A DNA stretch of 5,228 bases, from the NCBI GenBank assembly GCA_937902055.1, contig CALGUJ010000166.1:1-5228 (forward strand), written 5' to 3'. Below the pieces are notes generated by a model. The model was not told the DNA's origin, did no database searches, and saw only the letters and a list, made by a program, of their open reading frames with translations. Shown in pieces: positions 1-5,228 of the stretch. Both the position numbers and the translations under genes were made by a program. This DNA is from an uncultured Pelolinea sp. (GTDB lineage: Bacteria; Chloroflexota; Anaerolineae; Anaerolineales; Anaerolineaceae). Position 1 is the stretch's first letter; the number at the start of each line of letters is the position of its first letter.

Positions 1-1275
1 TATCCCGGCATCATCGGCACTGTGAACATCATAGCCGTGGATGAATTGCTGCAAGGCCATCCATCCGACTGGCATCCATTGGCATATACCCTGTTGACCG
101 CGTTCAGCATCCGCTTCCTGGCTTCAGCTTCATCCATTCTCCTGATGCAAATAGCTGCCCTGGCCCTGGTGTACGGAAAAGCATTCATCTTCTTACAGAG
201 AAACGGCGTCCCGCGCACCTTGCTTTTGCTCTTTACCTGGTTGATTGCGTTATGGCCGGCCAATATACTCTCGGTGATCACCCTCACCAATGATATTCCC
301 TATAGTATCGCCTTACTGGCATTGACTTATTTTGCTGTCAGGATTGTACTGACGAAAGGCGAATGGTTGCGCAATTCCGTAAACCTGTTCCTGCTTGCAC
401 TCTGCGCTTCAATCGCAGTCCTGTTCCGCTATAACGGCATTCCGGCAGTCGCCTTATTTTTGATTTGTGTTTTTATCTGCTATCCGAAATACTGGCTGCG
501 AACCAGTCTGGTTATCATGTTCGTGATCAGCGCCTGGTTTACAACCAGCGAACCGCTTTCAAAAGCTTTGAACGTCACTCAGGAAACCGAAGGCCAGGTG
601 GATAACATTCTGCTTCATCACATCAGCGCGCATGTGGCGGCCGGCACAACGCTCACAGTTGAGGAATCCACCTACCTGGATAGCCTTCTGCCGCTTGAGG
701 AATGGAAGTACTCCTGCTGCACCAACACGGCCATGTGGCTGAATTCAAATTTTGATCGAGATGCTTTTCATGCCAATTCAGACTATAACCGCCAGTTGGA
801 ACTTTCATTATTTTCAAGAAATCCTTCGCTGGAATTCAGGCATATGCTTTGCGCCAGTGATTTGATCTGGAATCCGGTTGATGGTTGTGAAATCCAGCAT
901 CCGCAGCTCGAATTCCTGAAAGGAAAATATTTCTGGACCGGCAGTTATTTCCCGCAATATCAGGAGAATTCATTTCTGCCAACATTGATTGAACCTGTTT
1001 CCGCCTTTATAAATTCTCTGGATTCTATTCCGCTGCTATCGATTCTTTTTTGGCGGCCTGCCTGGTTTTTATATTTATCGCTTGTCTGCGCAATAATTCT
1101 TTGCTTGCGCTTCAGAAATCCGCGATGGCTGCTGTCGATTGCCCCGATTTTTGGTCAGTCCGCTTTCCTTTTGTTATTCAACCGGGTGCAGAATTTCCGT
1201 TATCAGTATTGCGCTGTCCTGGCAGGTTTTCTGTTATTGTGCGTGGCTTTCTACAAACCACCGATAAAAGAATAG
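1..1275 (+). CDS. Multi-pass membrane protein, GT-C / DUF6020-like glycosyltransferase (5' end cut off)
   Basis: The frame is open from base 1, and the seven codons before the first possible start (GTG at 22) read YPGIIGT, so the true start is probably upstream and the protein is truncated by the window. Numbering from that GTG, hydrophobic segments lie near residues 20-57, 65-82, 92-110, 120-134, 138-153, 160-175, 335-362, 368-386 and 395-411. The early stretch with D7 and SDWHPLAYTLL (15-25) looks like the first outer loop of GT-C enzymes, where an acidic residue acts in catalysis. FRYNGIP (135-141) and FRYQY (392-396) also recall DUF6020/PMT-type proteins. A large hydrophilic stretch (about 180-330), probably outside the membrane, carries four cysteines. 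GT-C enzymes move sugars from polyprenyl-phosphate donors to acceptors at the outer membrane face; that role is inferred from family resemblance. The next gene starts 13 bases after the stop, suggesting co-transcription. It could instead be a non-catalytic member. I am confident it is a real membrane protein and moderately confident of the family. Confidence 0.72.
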   Translation, partial: YPGIIGTVNIIAVDELLQGHPSDWHPLAYTLLTAFSIRFLASASSILLMQIAALALVYGKAFIFLQRNGVPRTLLLLFTWLIALWPANILSVITLTNDIPYSIALLALTYFAVRIVLTKGEWLRNSVNLFLLALCASIAVLFRYNGIPAVALFLICVFICYPKYWLRTSLVIMFVISAWFTTSEPLSKALNVTQETEGQVDNILLHHISAHVAAGTTLTVEESTYLDSLLPLEEWKYSCCTNTAMWLNSNFDRDAFHANSDYNRQLELSLFSRNPSLEFRHMLCASDLIWNPVDGCEIQHPQLEFLKGKYFWTGSYFPQYQENSFLPTLIEPVSAFINSLDSIPLLSILFWRPAWFLYLSLVCAIILCLRFRNPRWLLSIAPIFGQSAFLLLFNRVQNFRYQYCAVLAGFLLLCVAFYKPPIKE

Positions 1276-1277
1276 AT

Positions 1278-1283
1278 AAGGAG
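1278..1283 (+). promoter_or_regulatory. Shine-Dalgarno site AAGGAG of the small membrane protein gene
   Basis: A perfect AAGGAG lies 5 bases before the ATG at 1289 and just after the upstream stop at 1273-1275. It fixes the start of the 74-residue protein and shows that this genome uses classical Shine-Dalgarno initiation for at least some genes. The two glycosyltransferase genes downstream lack such a site. Confidence 0.8.
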
Positions 1284-1288
1284 TCTTT

Positions 1289-1513
1289 ATGCCGGTTGAC
1301 TTGAGAAAATACCAGACCCAGACCAAATTCCGCCTGATCCTGTGGTTTTTCATCCTGTTATTCACCCTGGGTTTAGGGTTGATCTGGCTTGTCTACGGCC
1401 GTCAGGCAGCCTTGCTGGGCTTTCTGTGCCTGCTGGGGTCGGCAATCCCGATCGGGTTGATCATGCTGGCGCTCTTCGGTCTTGACGTCATTGTGAAAAA
1501 AAACCGAAAGTAA
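1289..1513 (+). CDS. Small two-helix membrane protein, function unknown
   Basis: This 74-residue protein has a short polar N-terminus (MPVDLRKYQTQTKFR), a hydrophobic helix at about 16-37, a tight turn containing YGRQ (36-39), a second helix at about 41-67 and a basic tail (KKNRK). Both termini are predicted cytoplasmic by the positive-inside rule, giving a helical hairpin. The start is firm because AAGGAG lies 5 bases upstream. It begins 13 bases after the preceding GT-C-like gene and ends 51 bases before the next one, so it is probably made with them. I recognise no named family. It has no catalytic motif and is too short to be an enzyme. From its place between two polytopic glycosyltransferases, it might be an accessory or stabilising subunit, but that is inference from position only. 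A small GtrA-type flippase is unlikely, since those have about four helices. It is likely a real gene given the ribosome site, coherent hydrophobic pattern and tight spacing. Confidence 0.8.
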   Translation: MPVDLRKYQTQTKFRLILWFFILLFTLGLGLIWLVYGRQAALLGFLCLLGSAIPIGLIMLALFGLDVIVKKNRK

Positions 1514-1516
1514 ATT

Positions 1517-1558
1517 TTCAGGCAGCAAGCAGGCCTTTTTCACGTGTAATCGCCTGAA
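1517..1558 (+). repeat. Inverted repeat with a weak internal hairpin and T run (possible attenuator)
   Basis: TTCAGGC (1517-1523) and GCCTGAA (1552-1558) are perfect 7-base complements 28 bases apart. Inside them, AGGC (1520-1523) can instead pair with GCCT (1533-1536), which runs straight into five Ts (1536-1540), forming a very short terminator-like stem of 4 bp with a 9-base loop. The two pairings share AGGC and exclude each other. The palindrome CACGTG (1541-1546) lies between the arms. The short stems make chance a serious alternative. Confidence 0.25.
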
Positions 1559-1560
1559 TC

Positions 1561-1569
1561 TGTTATGAT
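1561..1569 (+). promoter_or_regulatory. Extended -10 promoter element, TGTTATGAT
   Basis: TGT followed by TATGAT (1564-1569) fits the extended -10 form TGnTATnAT. No TTGACA-like -35 is visible 16-18 bases upstream (the region there reads CACGTG), which extended -10 promoters can tolerate. The hexamer ends 7 bases before the ATG at 1577, so transcription would start at or next to that ATG and give a leaderless mRNA. The ATG at 1565 lies inside the hexamer and would not be in such a transcript. Chance occurrence in this short gap cannot be excluded. Confidence 0.4.
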
Positions 1570-3112
1570 TAAACCCATGCGAAAATTCTTCAAGTCCGAC
1601 CTGGCAATCATTATTTTGATCGCAATTCTGGCATTGGCTGTGCAGTTGTTTTTTCTGAACCCGCCCATTCTCAGCGACCAAATGGAATACTACGTCACAG
1701 CTTTGCGGCTGCCGCGCCTTCCCTCCAATCCCAACATCGGCAGCATGCGCATCGGACTGGAGTTGCCGGTTGCAATTTTATACCGCATTTTCGGCACTTC
1801 CGAAGTGGCATATTACGCATTCCCCCTGCTCAGTTACGCTCTGTTAGCTGCGAGTATCTATCTGATCGCCAAAAGTCTTTTCACCAAGCGGGTCGGTATC
1901 TTCGCTGCCCTTTGGACCATTTTTTTCCCCAACTTGATACTGGATGCCGGTCATTTGCTGCCGGATGTTCCTGCCACAGCAGTCTCCGCAGCCGCTTTTG
2001 CTTTACTGTTCACGTACTTTGGCAATCCGTCAATCAAGCGGGATTATGCATCACGGCAAAGCCGCTTGATGTTGATCATGGCAGGTTTATTATTCGGATG
2101 GTCATATCTGATCAAGGAATATCTGGCAATCCTGTTTTTATTGATTCCCGCGGCATTCTGGATCCTGAAAATTCCATATAAACATTTACTACCGGTAGCG
2201 CTCGCCATGCTGGCAATGTACACTCTGGAAGTTGCTATTGGAATCTTGTATTACCATAATCCCTTTATTCGTTTCCTGGCAGCCAATCCGCGTGAGACAA
2301 CCGGTGAGATACAAAAAGACGTTTACCGGATTGTCAATTATTTCGCGTTGTTGGTCATCAAAGCCGGCGGTGAGGGCATCCTTGTTCTAATGGGGCTGGG
2401 GATCGTTAACTGCATTATCGGCGTTTTTAATAAAGAAAAGCGCTTCTTTTTCCTTCTCGGTTGGATCTTGCTGATCTACGTATTATTCACGGTTGCCGGT
2501 CTGCTGCCGGTGATCTTTAATTGGGAAGGTATTGTTCTTCTGCGCTTGCACAAATTCCGCTACTGGGTGCCGATACTTCCCCCGCTGGTGATCGCCGGAG
2601 CAGCACTGCTGGACCGGTTGAGCACCTGGCTGATCACGCAGATCAAGCCGATTAAAACCGCAGAAAGGCTCTTTATCCCAATCCTGATGACCGGCATTCT
2701 GATCGCGGTCACCGGACGCGGCATCTTGACCATACAATCCGATCCGGACTTCATCCGCAACGGTAAAAGCCACTACCTTGAACTGCGCGAATACCTTGAA
2801 ACCCACGACTACCCGCAGGGAATCATTTGGATCGATCGCGACAACAAACGGGCTTTTGAACGCATCCTGCCCATGTACATCCACAATCCATTTGGGAGAC
2901 TAATCTGGCATGGGAAATTCAAATACATCAACACCGACGACCTCTATCTGCGAGCCGAGGAAATCGATGAAGGGATGATCATCGTTGACCGTGATTTTAT
3001 GGTCCCGGAACTGTATCATGTACCGGAATACCTGGCCGAACCCCCGGATAACTGGCAACTGGTTTTTGAAAGCAGCAATCGAAAAATTGCATTATTTTCA
3101 ATAAACGAATAG
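1565..3112 (+). CDS. GT39/ArnT-like membrane glycosyltransferase (GT-C fold)
   Basis: This polytopic protein of 515 residues is within the usual size for PMT/ArnT-like enzymes, which transfer a sugar from a polyprenyl-phosphate donor to an acceptor at the outer membrane face. Hydrophobic segments lie near residues 13-31, 84-103, 110-124, 134-151, 168-182, 187-201, 207-230, 261-286, 293-315, 333-348 and 369-386, followed by a soluble tail of about 125 residues. The first outer loop has SDQMEYY (37-43), matching the family position for the catalytic acid (D38). LLPDVPA (131-137), LIKEY (182-186) and FRYWVPILPPL (331-341) match other family landmarks. The longest start (1565) is given here. ATG 1577, four codons later, is equally plausible because neither has a Shine-Dalgarno site and a -10-like element precedes 1577. 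The gene lies between the small membrane protein and the GT2 synthase, its likely donor supplier. Donor sugar and acceptor are unknown. The fold class is well supported, the substrate not at all. Confidence 0.82.
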   Translation: MIKPMRKFFKSDLAIIILIAILALAVQLFFLNPPILSDQMEYYVTALRLPRLPSNPNIGSMRIGLELPVAILYRIFGTSEVAYYAFPLLSYALLAASIYLIAKSLFTKRVGIFAALWTIFFPNLILDAGHLLPDVPATAVSAAAFALLFTYFGNPSIKRDYASRQSRLMLIMAGLLFGWSYLIKEYLAILFLLIPAAFWILKIPYKHLLPVALAMLAMYTLEVAIGILYYHNPFIRFLAANPRETTGEIQKDVYRIVNYFALLVIKAGGEGILVLMGLGIVNCIIGVFNKEKRFFFLLGWILLIYVLFTVAGLLPVIFNWEGIVLLRLHKFRYWVPILPPLVIAGAALLDRLSTWLITQIKPIKTAERLFIPILMTGILIAVTGRGILTIQSDPDFIRNGKSHYLELREYLETHDYPQGIIWIDRDNKRAFERILPMYIHNPFGRLIWHGKFKYINTDDLYLRAEEIDEGMIIVDRDFMVPELYHVPEYLAEPPDNWQLVFESSNRKIALFSINE

Positions 3113-3157
3113 CAACTTAGTGACATCCGTAAAGCTTAAGCCAAAGGGAACGGGAAA

Positions 3158-3163
3158 TAGAAT
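3158..3163 (+). promoter_or_regulatory. -10-like hexamer TAGAAT before the GT2 gene
   Basis: TAGAAT ends 7 bases before the GTG at 3171, the same spacing as the hexamer at 1564-1569 relative to the ATG at 1577. No -35 match is seen at normal distance. If active, it would start a leaderless transcript at GTG 3171, internal to the larger block. The 58-base gap between the stop at 3112 and this GTG shows no terminator, so read-through from upstream is also expected. Confidence 0.3.
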
Positions 3164-3170
3164 ATGAGTC

Positions 3171-4148
3171 GTGAAATCAGGCAGGCATAAAATGGGAAAA
3201 GCGATAAAACTTCTGGTGTATATACCGGCATTGAATGAAGAGAGCCACATCGAACACGTGATTCGCCAGATTCCGAAATCGATCGATGGTATTCATTCGG
3301 TAGATAGCCTGGTAATTGACGACGGCAGTTCGGATAACACTGCCGGAGTGGCTATCTCCGCCGGGGCGCACGTGATCAGCCACGGCCGCAATCAAGGCGT
3401 CGGCATGGCTTTCCAGTCAGCCGTGCAATTTGCATGGGAAAATGATTATGCCATTTTGGTTGGGATCGATGCCGATGGTCAATTCGATCCGGCGGAAATT
3501 CCCATGTTGATTCAACCTCTGCTGGATAACCGGGCGGATATGGTGGTCGGGAATCGCGTTACCCAAGGCAGGCCTGAATATATGCCCCCAATCAAATTCA
3601 GGGGCAACAGGATGGTAGCCGCCCTGGTCAGCTCCATCAGCGGGCAAAAATTCCAGGATGTCTCGTGTGGTTTTCGCGCCTATAACCGCGAAGCTTTGCT
3701 GCGGCTGAATGTTTTTGAAAAATTCACTTACACCCACGAAAGCATTCTTTCACTGGTATATCAAGGATTGCGGGTGATGGAAATGCCCATCAGTATCCGC
3801 TATTTTCCCGACCGCAAGTCGCGGGTCGCCGGCTCTATCTCCAGATATGCATCCAAAACCAGCAAGATTATATTGCGCGTGTTGCTGGATTATCGTCCCC
3901 TGCGGGTATTTGGAATGCTGGGGTCAATTTTCTTTATCATAGGCCTCGCATTCGAAATCTTTCTCTTTATTTTTTACCTGGTCAACGGTTCGTTCACACC
4001 ATATAAATCCGCCGGTTTTATTGGTTTGGGATTCATCATTTTTGGCATGCTGATCTTCCTGGTCGCTTTGATTGCCGAAATGATCAATCGCCTGCGCCAG
4101 AGCCAGGATCGGCTGATGGTTGAACTGAAAAGACAACGATTTAAATAA
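3171..4148 (+). CDS. GT2 polyprenyl-phosphate sugar synthase (DPM1/GtrB-like) with two C-terminal membrane helices
   Basis: This 325-residue family 2 glycosyltransferase probably transfers a hexose (mannose or glucose, undecided) from a nucleotide-sugar to a polyprenyl phosphate at the cytoplasmic face. The GT-A domain spans about 12-235. It shows IPALNEE (18-24), IDDGSSDNT (49-57) for nucleotide binding, the DxD metal site in GIDADGQFDP (98-107, D100 and D102), and SCGFRAY (165-171). An amphipathic linker with RPLRVFG (242-248) follows, then membrane helices at about 249-271 and 281-304, and a basic cytoplasmic tail. This layout matches dolichyl/polyprenyl-phosphate mannose or glucose synthases. 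The start is uncertain. GTG 3171 has a -10-like hexamer 7 bases upstream. ATG 3192, seven codons in, has a weak AGG 6 bases upstream and places the first strand at the usual distance from the terminus. The gene follows a GT-C enzyme that would use its product and is closed by a strong terminator. Family confidence is high; the sugar is unknown. Confidence 0.9.
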   Translation: MKSGRHKMGKAIKLLVYIPALNEESHIEHVIRQIPKSIDGIHSVDSLVIDDGSSDNTAGVAISAGAHVISHGRNQGVGMAFQSAVQFAWENDYAILVGIDADGQFDPAEIPMLIQPLLDNRADMVVGNRVTQGRPEYMPPIKFRGNRMVAALVSSISGQKFQDVSCGFRAYNREALLRLNVFEKFTYTHESILSLVYQGLRVMEMPISIRYFPDRKSRVAGSISRYASKTSKIILRVLLDYRPLRVFGMLGSIFFIIGLAFEIFLFIFYLVNGSFTPYKSAGFIGLGFIIFGMLIFLVALIAEMINRLRQSQDRLMVELKRQRFK

Positions 4149-4165
4149 TATTTCTTGTGCTGATC

Positions 4166-4204
4166 AAAGAGTCATTCAAGTTCCTTTTGAATGACTCTTT
4201 TTTT
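4166..4204 (+). terminator. Intrinsic terminator of the glycosyltransferase block
   Basis: AAAGAGTCATTCAA (4166-4179) and TTGAATGACTCTTT (4187-4200) are perfect 14-base complements around a 7-base loop. Seven Ts (4198-4204) follow, overlapping the end of the right arm. It lies 17 bases after the GT2 stop codon, the usual place for a Rho-independent terminator. The opposite strand has only a three-base A run at the left foot, so it is not convincingly bidirectional. Confidence 0.92.
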
Positions 4205-4258
4205 ATCAGGCAGATATATAAAATCTAAAAATAGTAATCGTATGTTTATGTAATTTTG

Positions 4259-4264
4259 TATAAT
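4259..4264 (+). promoter_or_regulatory. Candidate -10 box TATAAT for the GAF-PAS gene, in an AT-rich gap
   Basis: The gap between the terminator and the next start is strikingly AT-rich: I count 34 G+C in 4201-4340, about 24%. It holds a perfect TATAAT at 4259-4264. No convincing -35 is seen 16-18 bases upstream (around AATCGT), and the TG directly before the hexamer is one base off the extended -10 position. The start of transcription would fall near 4271, giving a leader of about 70 bases. TGAG (4271-4274) and CTCA (4281-4284) form a small dyad there, too weak to call an operator. In such AT-rich DNA a TATAAT match can arise by chance. Confidence 0.4.
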
Positions 4265-4340
4265 TATTAATGAGAATTTGCTCAATGAATGTGTCCGAAA
4301 TAGTCTTTCTAAACTTTTCCGTATTTTTATAGGTAATGGT

Positions 4341-5228
4341 ATGAAAAAAAGAATCGACGGTTCTTCAGTAGCAACCCATCGGCAAGTCATGGAACGGATG
4401 CGTCATTTGGTGAACATCCTTCAATACAATACTGAAGATAACCAGCAATTCCTTGATTACGCGCTTAATGAAGCCATCGAACTGACGCGCAGTAAACTGG
4501 GTTATATTTATTTTTACAACGAGGATGAACAACAATTCACTTTGAACACCTGGTCAAAAGAAGTAATGAAAGAGTGTTCGATTCAAAATCCCCAAACAAC
4601 CTACCAATTGGAAAAAACCGGATTATGGGGAGAAGCTGTCCGCCAGCGCAAGACAATCATCGAAAATGATTTTAATAACCCAAACCCGTTCAAAAAAGGA
4701 TATCCTGAGGGGCATGCCCGGCTGAAAAAATTCTTAACCGTACCCATTTTTGATAACGGCAAGATTGTCGCGGTAATTGGTGTTGCGAATAAAGAAACGG
4801 ATTACGATGAATCCGATGCTCTGCAGTTATCCCTCTTGATGGATTCTGTCTGGAAAATCGTTGACCGAAGAATTGCATTATCGGCTTTTCGTGAAAGCGA
4901 AACCAAGTTACGTAGTTTAATCAATGCCACGCAAGATATTGTGCTCTTAAAGGACAAGGATTTCAGGCATGTAATGGTTAACCTTGCAGCACAACAATTT
5001 TTTAATCGTTCAGAGAAAGAGATTATCGGAAAAACTGATTTTGATTTACTGCCAGAGGAGGGAGCCAAGGCTTGTAGATTATCTGATCAAAAAGCTCTGG
5101 AAAAAAATGCGCTGGTTATCGAATATGAGCAGGTTCAAGGTCAATTTTTTGAAGCCCGCAAATTCCCGGTGTCATTAGGCGATCAGATTGGTATCGGCTG
5201 TTTTATCTCCGATATTACAAAACAAGTA
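4341..5228 (+). CDS. GAF-PAS sensory protein, N-terminal part, probable sensor histidine kinase (3' end cut off)
   Basis: The frame stays open from ATG 4341 to the last base (296 codons), so the C-terminal output domain lies outside the window. A short charged lead (1-35) precedes a GAF domain of the GAF_2 type at about 36-178, with LGYIYFYNED (53-62), the W71/C79 segment, WGEAVRQRK (96-104), KGYPEGH (119-125), FLTVPIF (131-137) and VANKETDYDESD (148-159). A helical linker (about 163-190) with RESETKLRSLI (184-194) leads into a PAS domain, about 188-296, with VNLAAQQFF (213-221) and EEIIG-like KEIIGKTDFDLLP (226-238). No membrane helices are seen, so it is cytosolic. This GAF followed by PAS is typical of the input end of bacterial hybrid or simple histidine kinases; a diguanylate cyclase or other output is possible. 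The ligand is unknown. For the start, AGGT (4331-4334) lies 6 bases upstream and the frame is closed further up by TAA at 4251. It follows a terminator and AT-rich gap, so it is likely transcribed separately from the glycosyltransferases. Confidence 0.87.
   Translation, partial: MKKRIDGSSVATHRQVMERMRHLVNILQYNTEDNQQFLDYALNEAIELTRSKLGYIYFYNEDEQQFTLNTWSKEVMKECSIQNPQTTYQLEKTGLWGEAVRQRKTIIENDFNNPNPFKKGYPEGHARLKKFLTVPIFDNGKIVAVIGVANKETDYDESDALQLSLLMDSVWKIVDRRIALSAFRESETKLRSLINATQDIVLLKDKDFRHVMVNLAAQQFFNRSEKEIIGKTDFDLLPEEGAKACRLSDQKALEKNALVIEYEQVQGQFFEARKFPVSLGDQIGIGCFISDITKQV

Noticed and set aside
1050..1304. Open frame of 84 codons on the + strand overlapping the end of the first gene
   Set aside because: It lies in another frame of a gene with clear membrane helices, has no ribosome site and overruns the start of the small membrane protein gene.
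1373..1681. Open frame of 102 codons on the - strand over the small membrane protein and the gap
   Set aside because: Low-complexity Gln/Asp/Asn-rich translation typical of the reverse complement of hydrophobic codons; it overlaps a gene with a strong ribosome site.
2483..2884. Open frame of 133 codons on the - strand inside the GT39-like gene
   Set aside because: It is fully covered by a well-supported gene on the + strand, is rich in Asp, Gln and Arg as expected of an antisense shadow, and has no motif.
3164..3190. Eight-codon leader (MSREIRQA) ending one base before ATG 3192
   Set aside because: Its stop at 3188-3190 would suit translational coupling to ATG 3192, but there is no well-spaced Shine-Dalgarno site, no amino-acid run suggesting attenuation, and such tiny frames are common by chance.
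4172..4390. Open frame of 72 codons on the - strand across the AT-rich gap
   Set aside because: It runs through the terminator hairpin and into the start of the GAF-PAS gene, has no ribosome site, and its protein shows no recognisable domain. Long frames of this sort arise easily here.
4984..5178. Open frame of 64 codons on the + strand within the PAS region
   Set aside because: It is a frame shadow of the GAF-PAS gene, whose own frame gives a recognisable PAS domain through the same bases.

Overview
The window holds five protein-coding genes, all on the + strand. The first is cut by the left edge and the last by the right edge. I see no RNA genes, insertion sequences, CRISPR array or phage genes. 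Base composition is moderate in the first four genes, and the gap before the last gene is strongly AT-rich. The protein types fit an environmental bacterium, and Chloroflexota (Anaerolineae-like) is my best guess. That guess rests on overall familiarity of the sequences, not on any marker gene, and is held loosely.

Region 1 (1-4148) is a membrane glycosyl-transfer block. It contains the C-terminal ~425 residues of a multi-pass membrane protein resembling GT-C/DUF6020-type enzymes (1-1275). A 74-residue two-helix membrane protein follows 13 bases later (1289-1513). Next come a 515-residue GT39/ArnT-like GT-C glycosyltransferase (1565-3112) and a GT2 polyprenyl-phosphate-sugar synthase of the DPM1/GtrB type with two C-terminal membrane helices (3171-4148). 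A plausible joint role is that the GT2 enzyme loads a sugar from a nucleotide donor onto a polyprenyl phosphate at the cytoplasmic face. One or both GT-C proteins would then use that lipid-linked sugar on the outer face to modify a protein, lipid or glycan. The acceptor cannot be read from the sequence. A perfect 14-bp stem with a T run (4166-4204) closes the block.

Region 2 (4149-4340) is a 192-base AT-rich gap with the terminator at its left and a candidate promoter (TATAAT at 4259-4264) in its middle.

Region 3 (4341-5228) is the N-terminal 296 residues of a cytosolic GAF-PAS sensory protein, most likely the input part of a sensor histidine kinase. It lies behind the terminator and is probably a separate transcription unit.

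The most curious regulatory feature is that the two glycosyltransferase genes lacking a good Shine-Dalgarno site (starts near 1577 and 3171) each have a TAnnnT -10-like hexamer ending exactly 7 bases before a start codon. That is the spacing expected of leaderless mRNAs. The small membrane protein gene has a textbook AAGGAG instead. No clearly new system is proven here. The nearest candidate is the glycosylation cassette with its uncharacterised small membrane protein.
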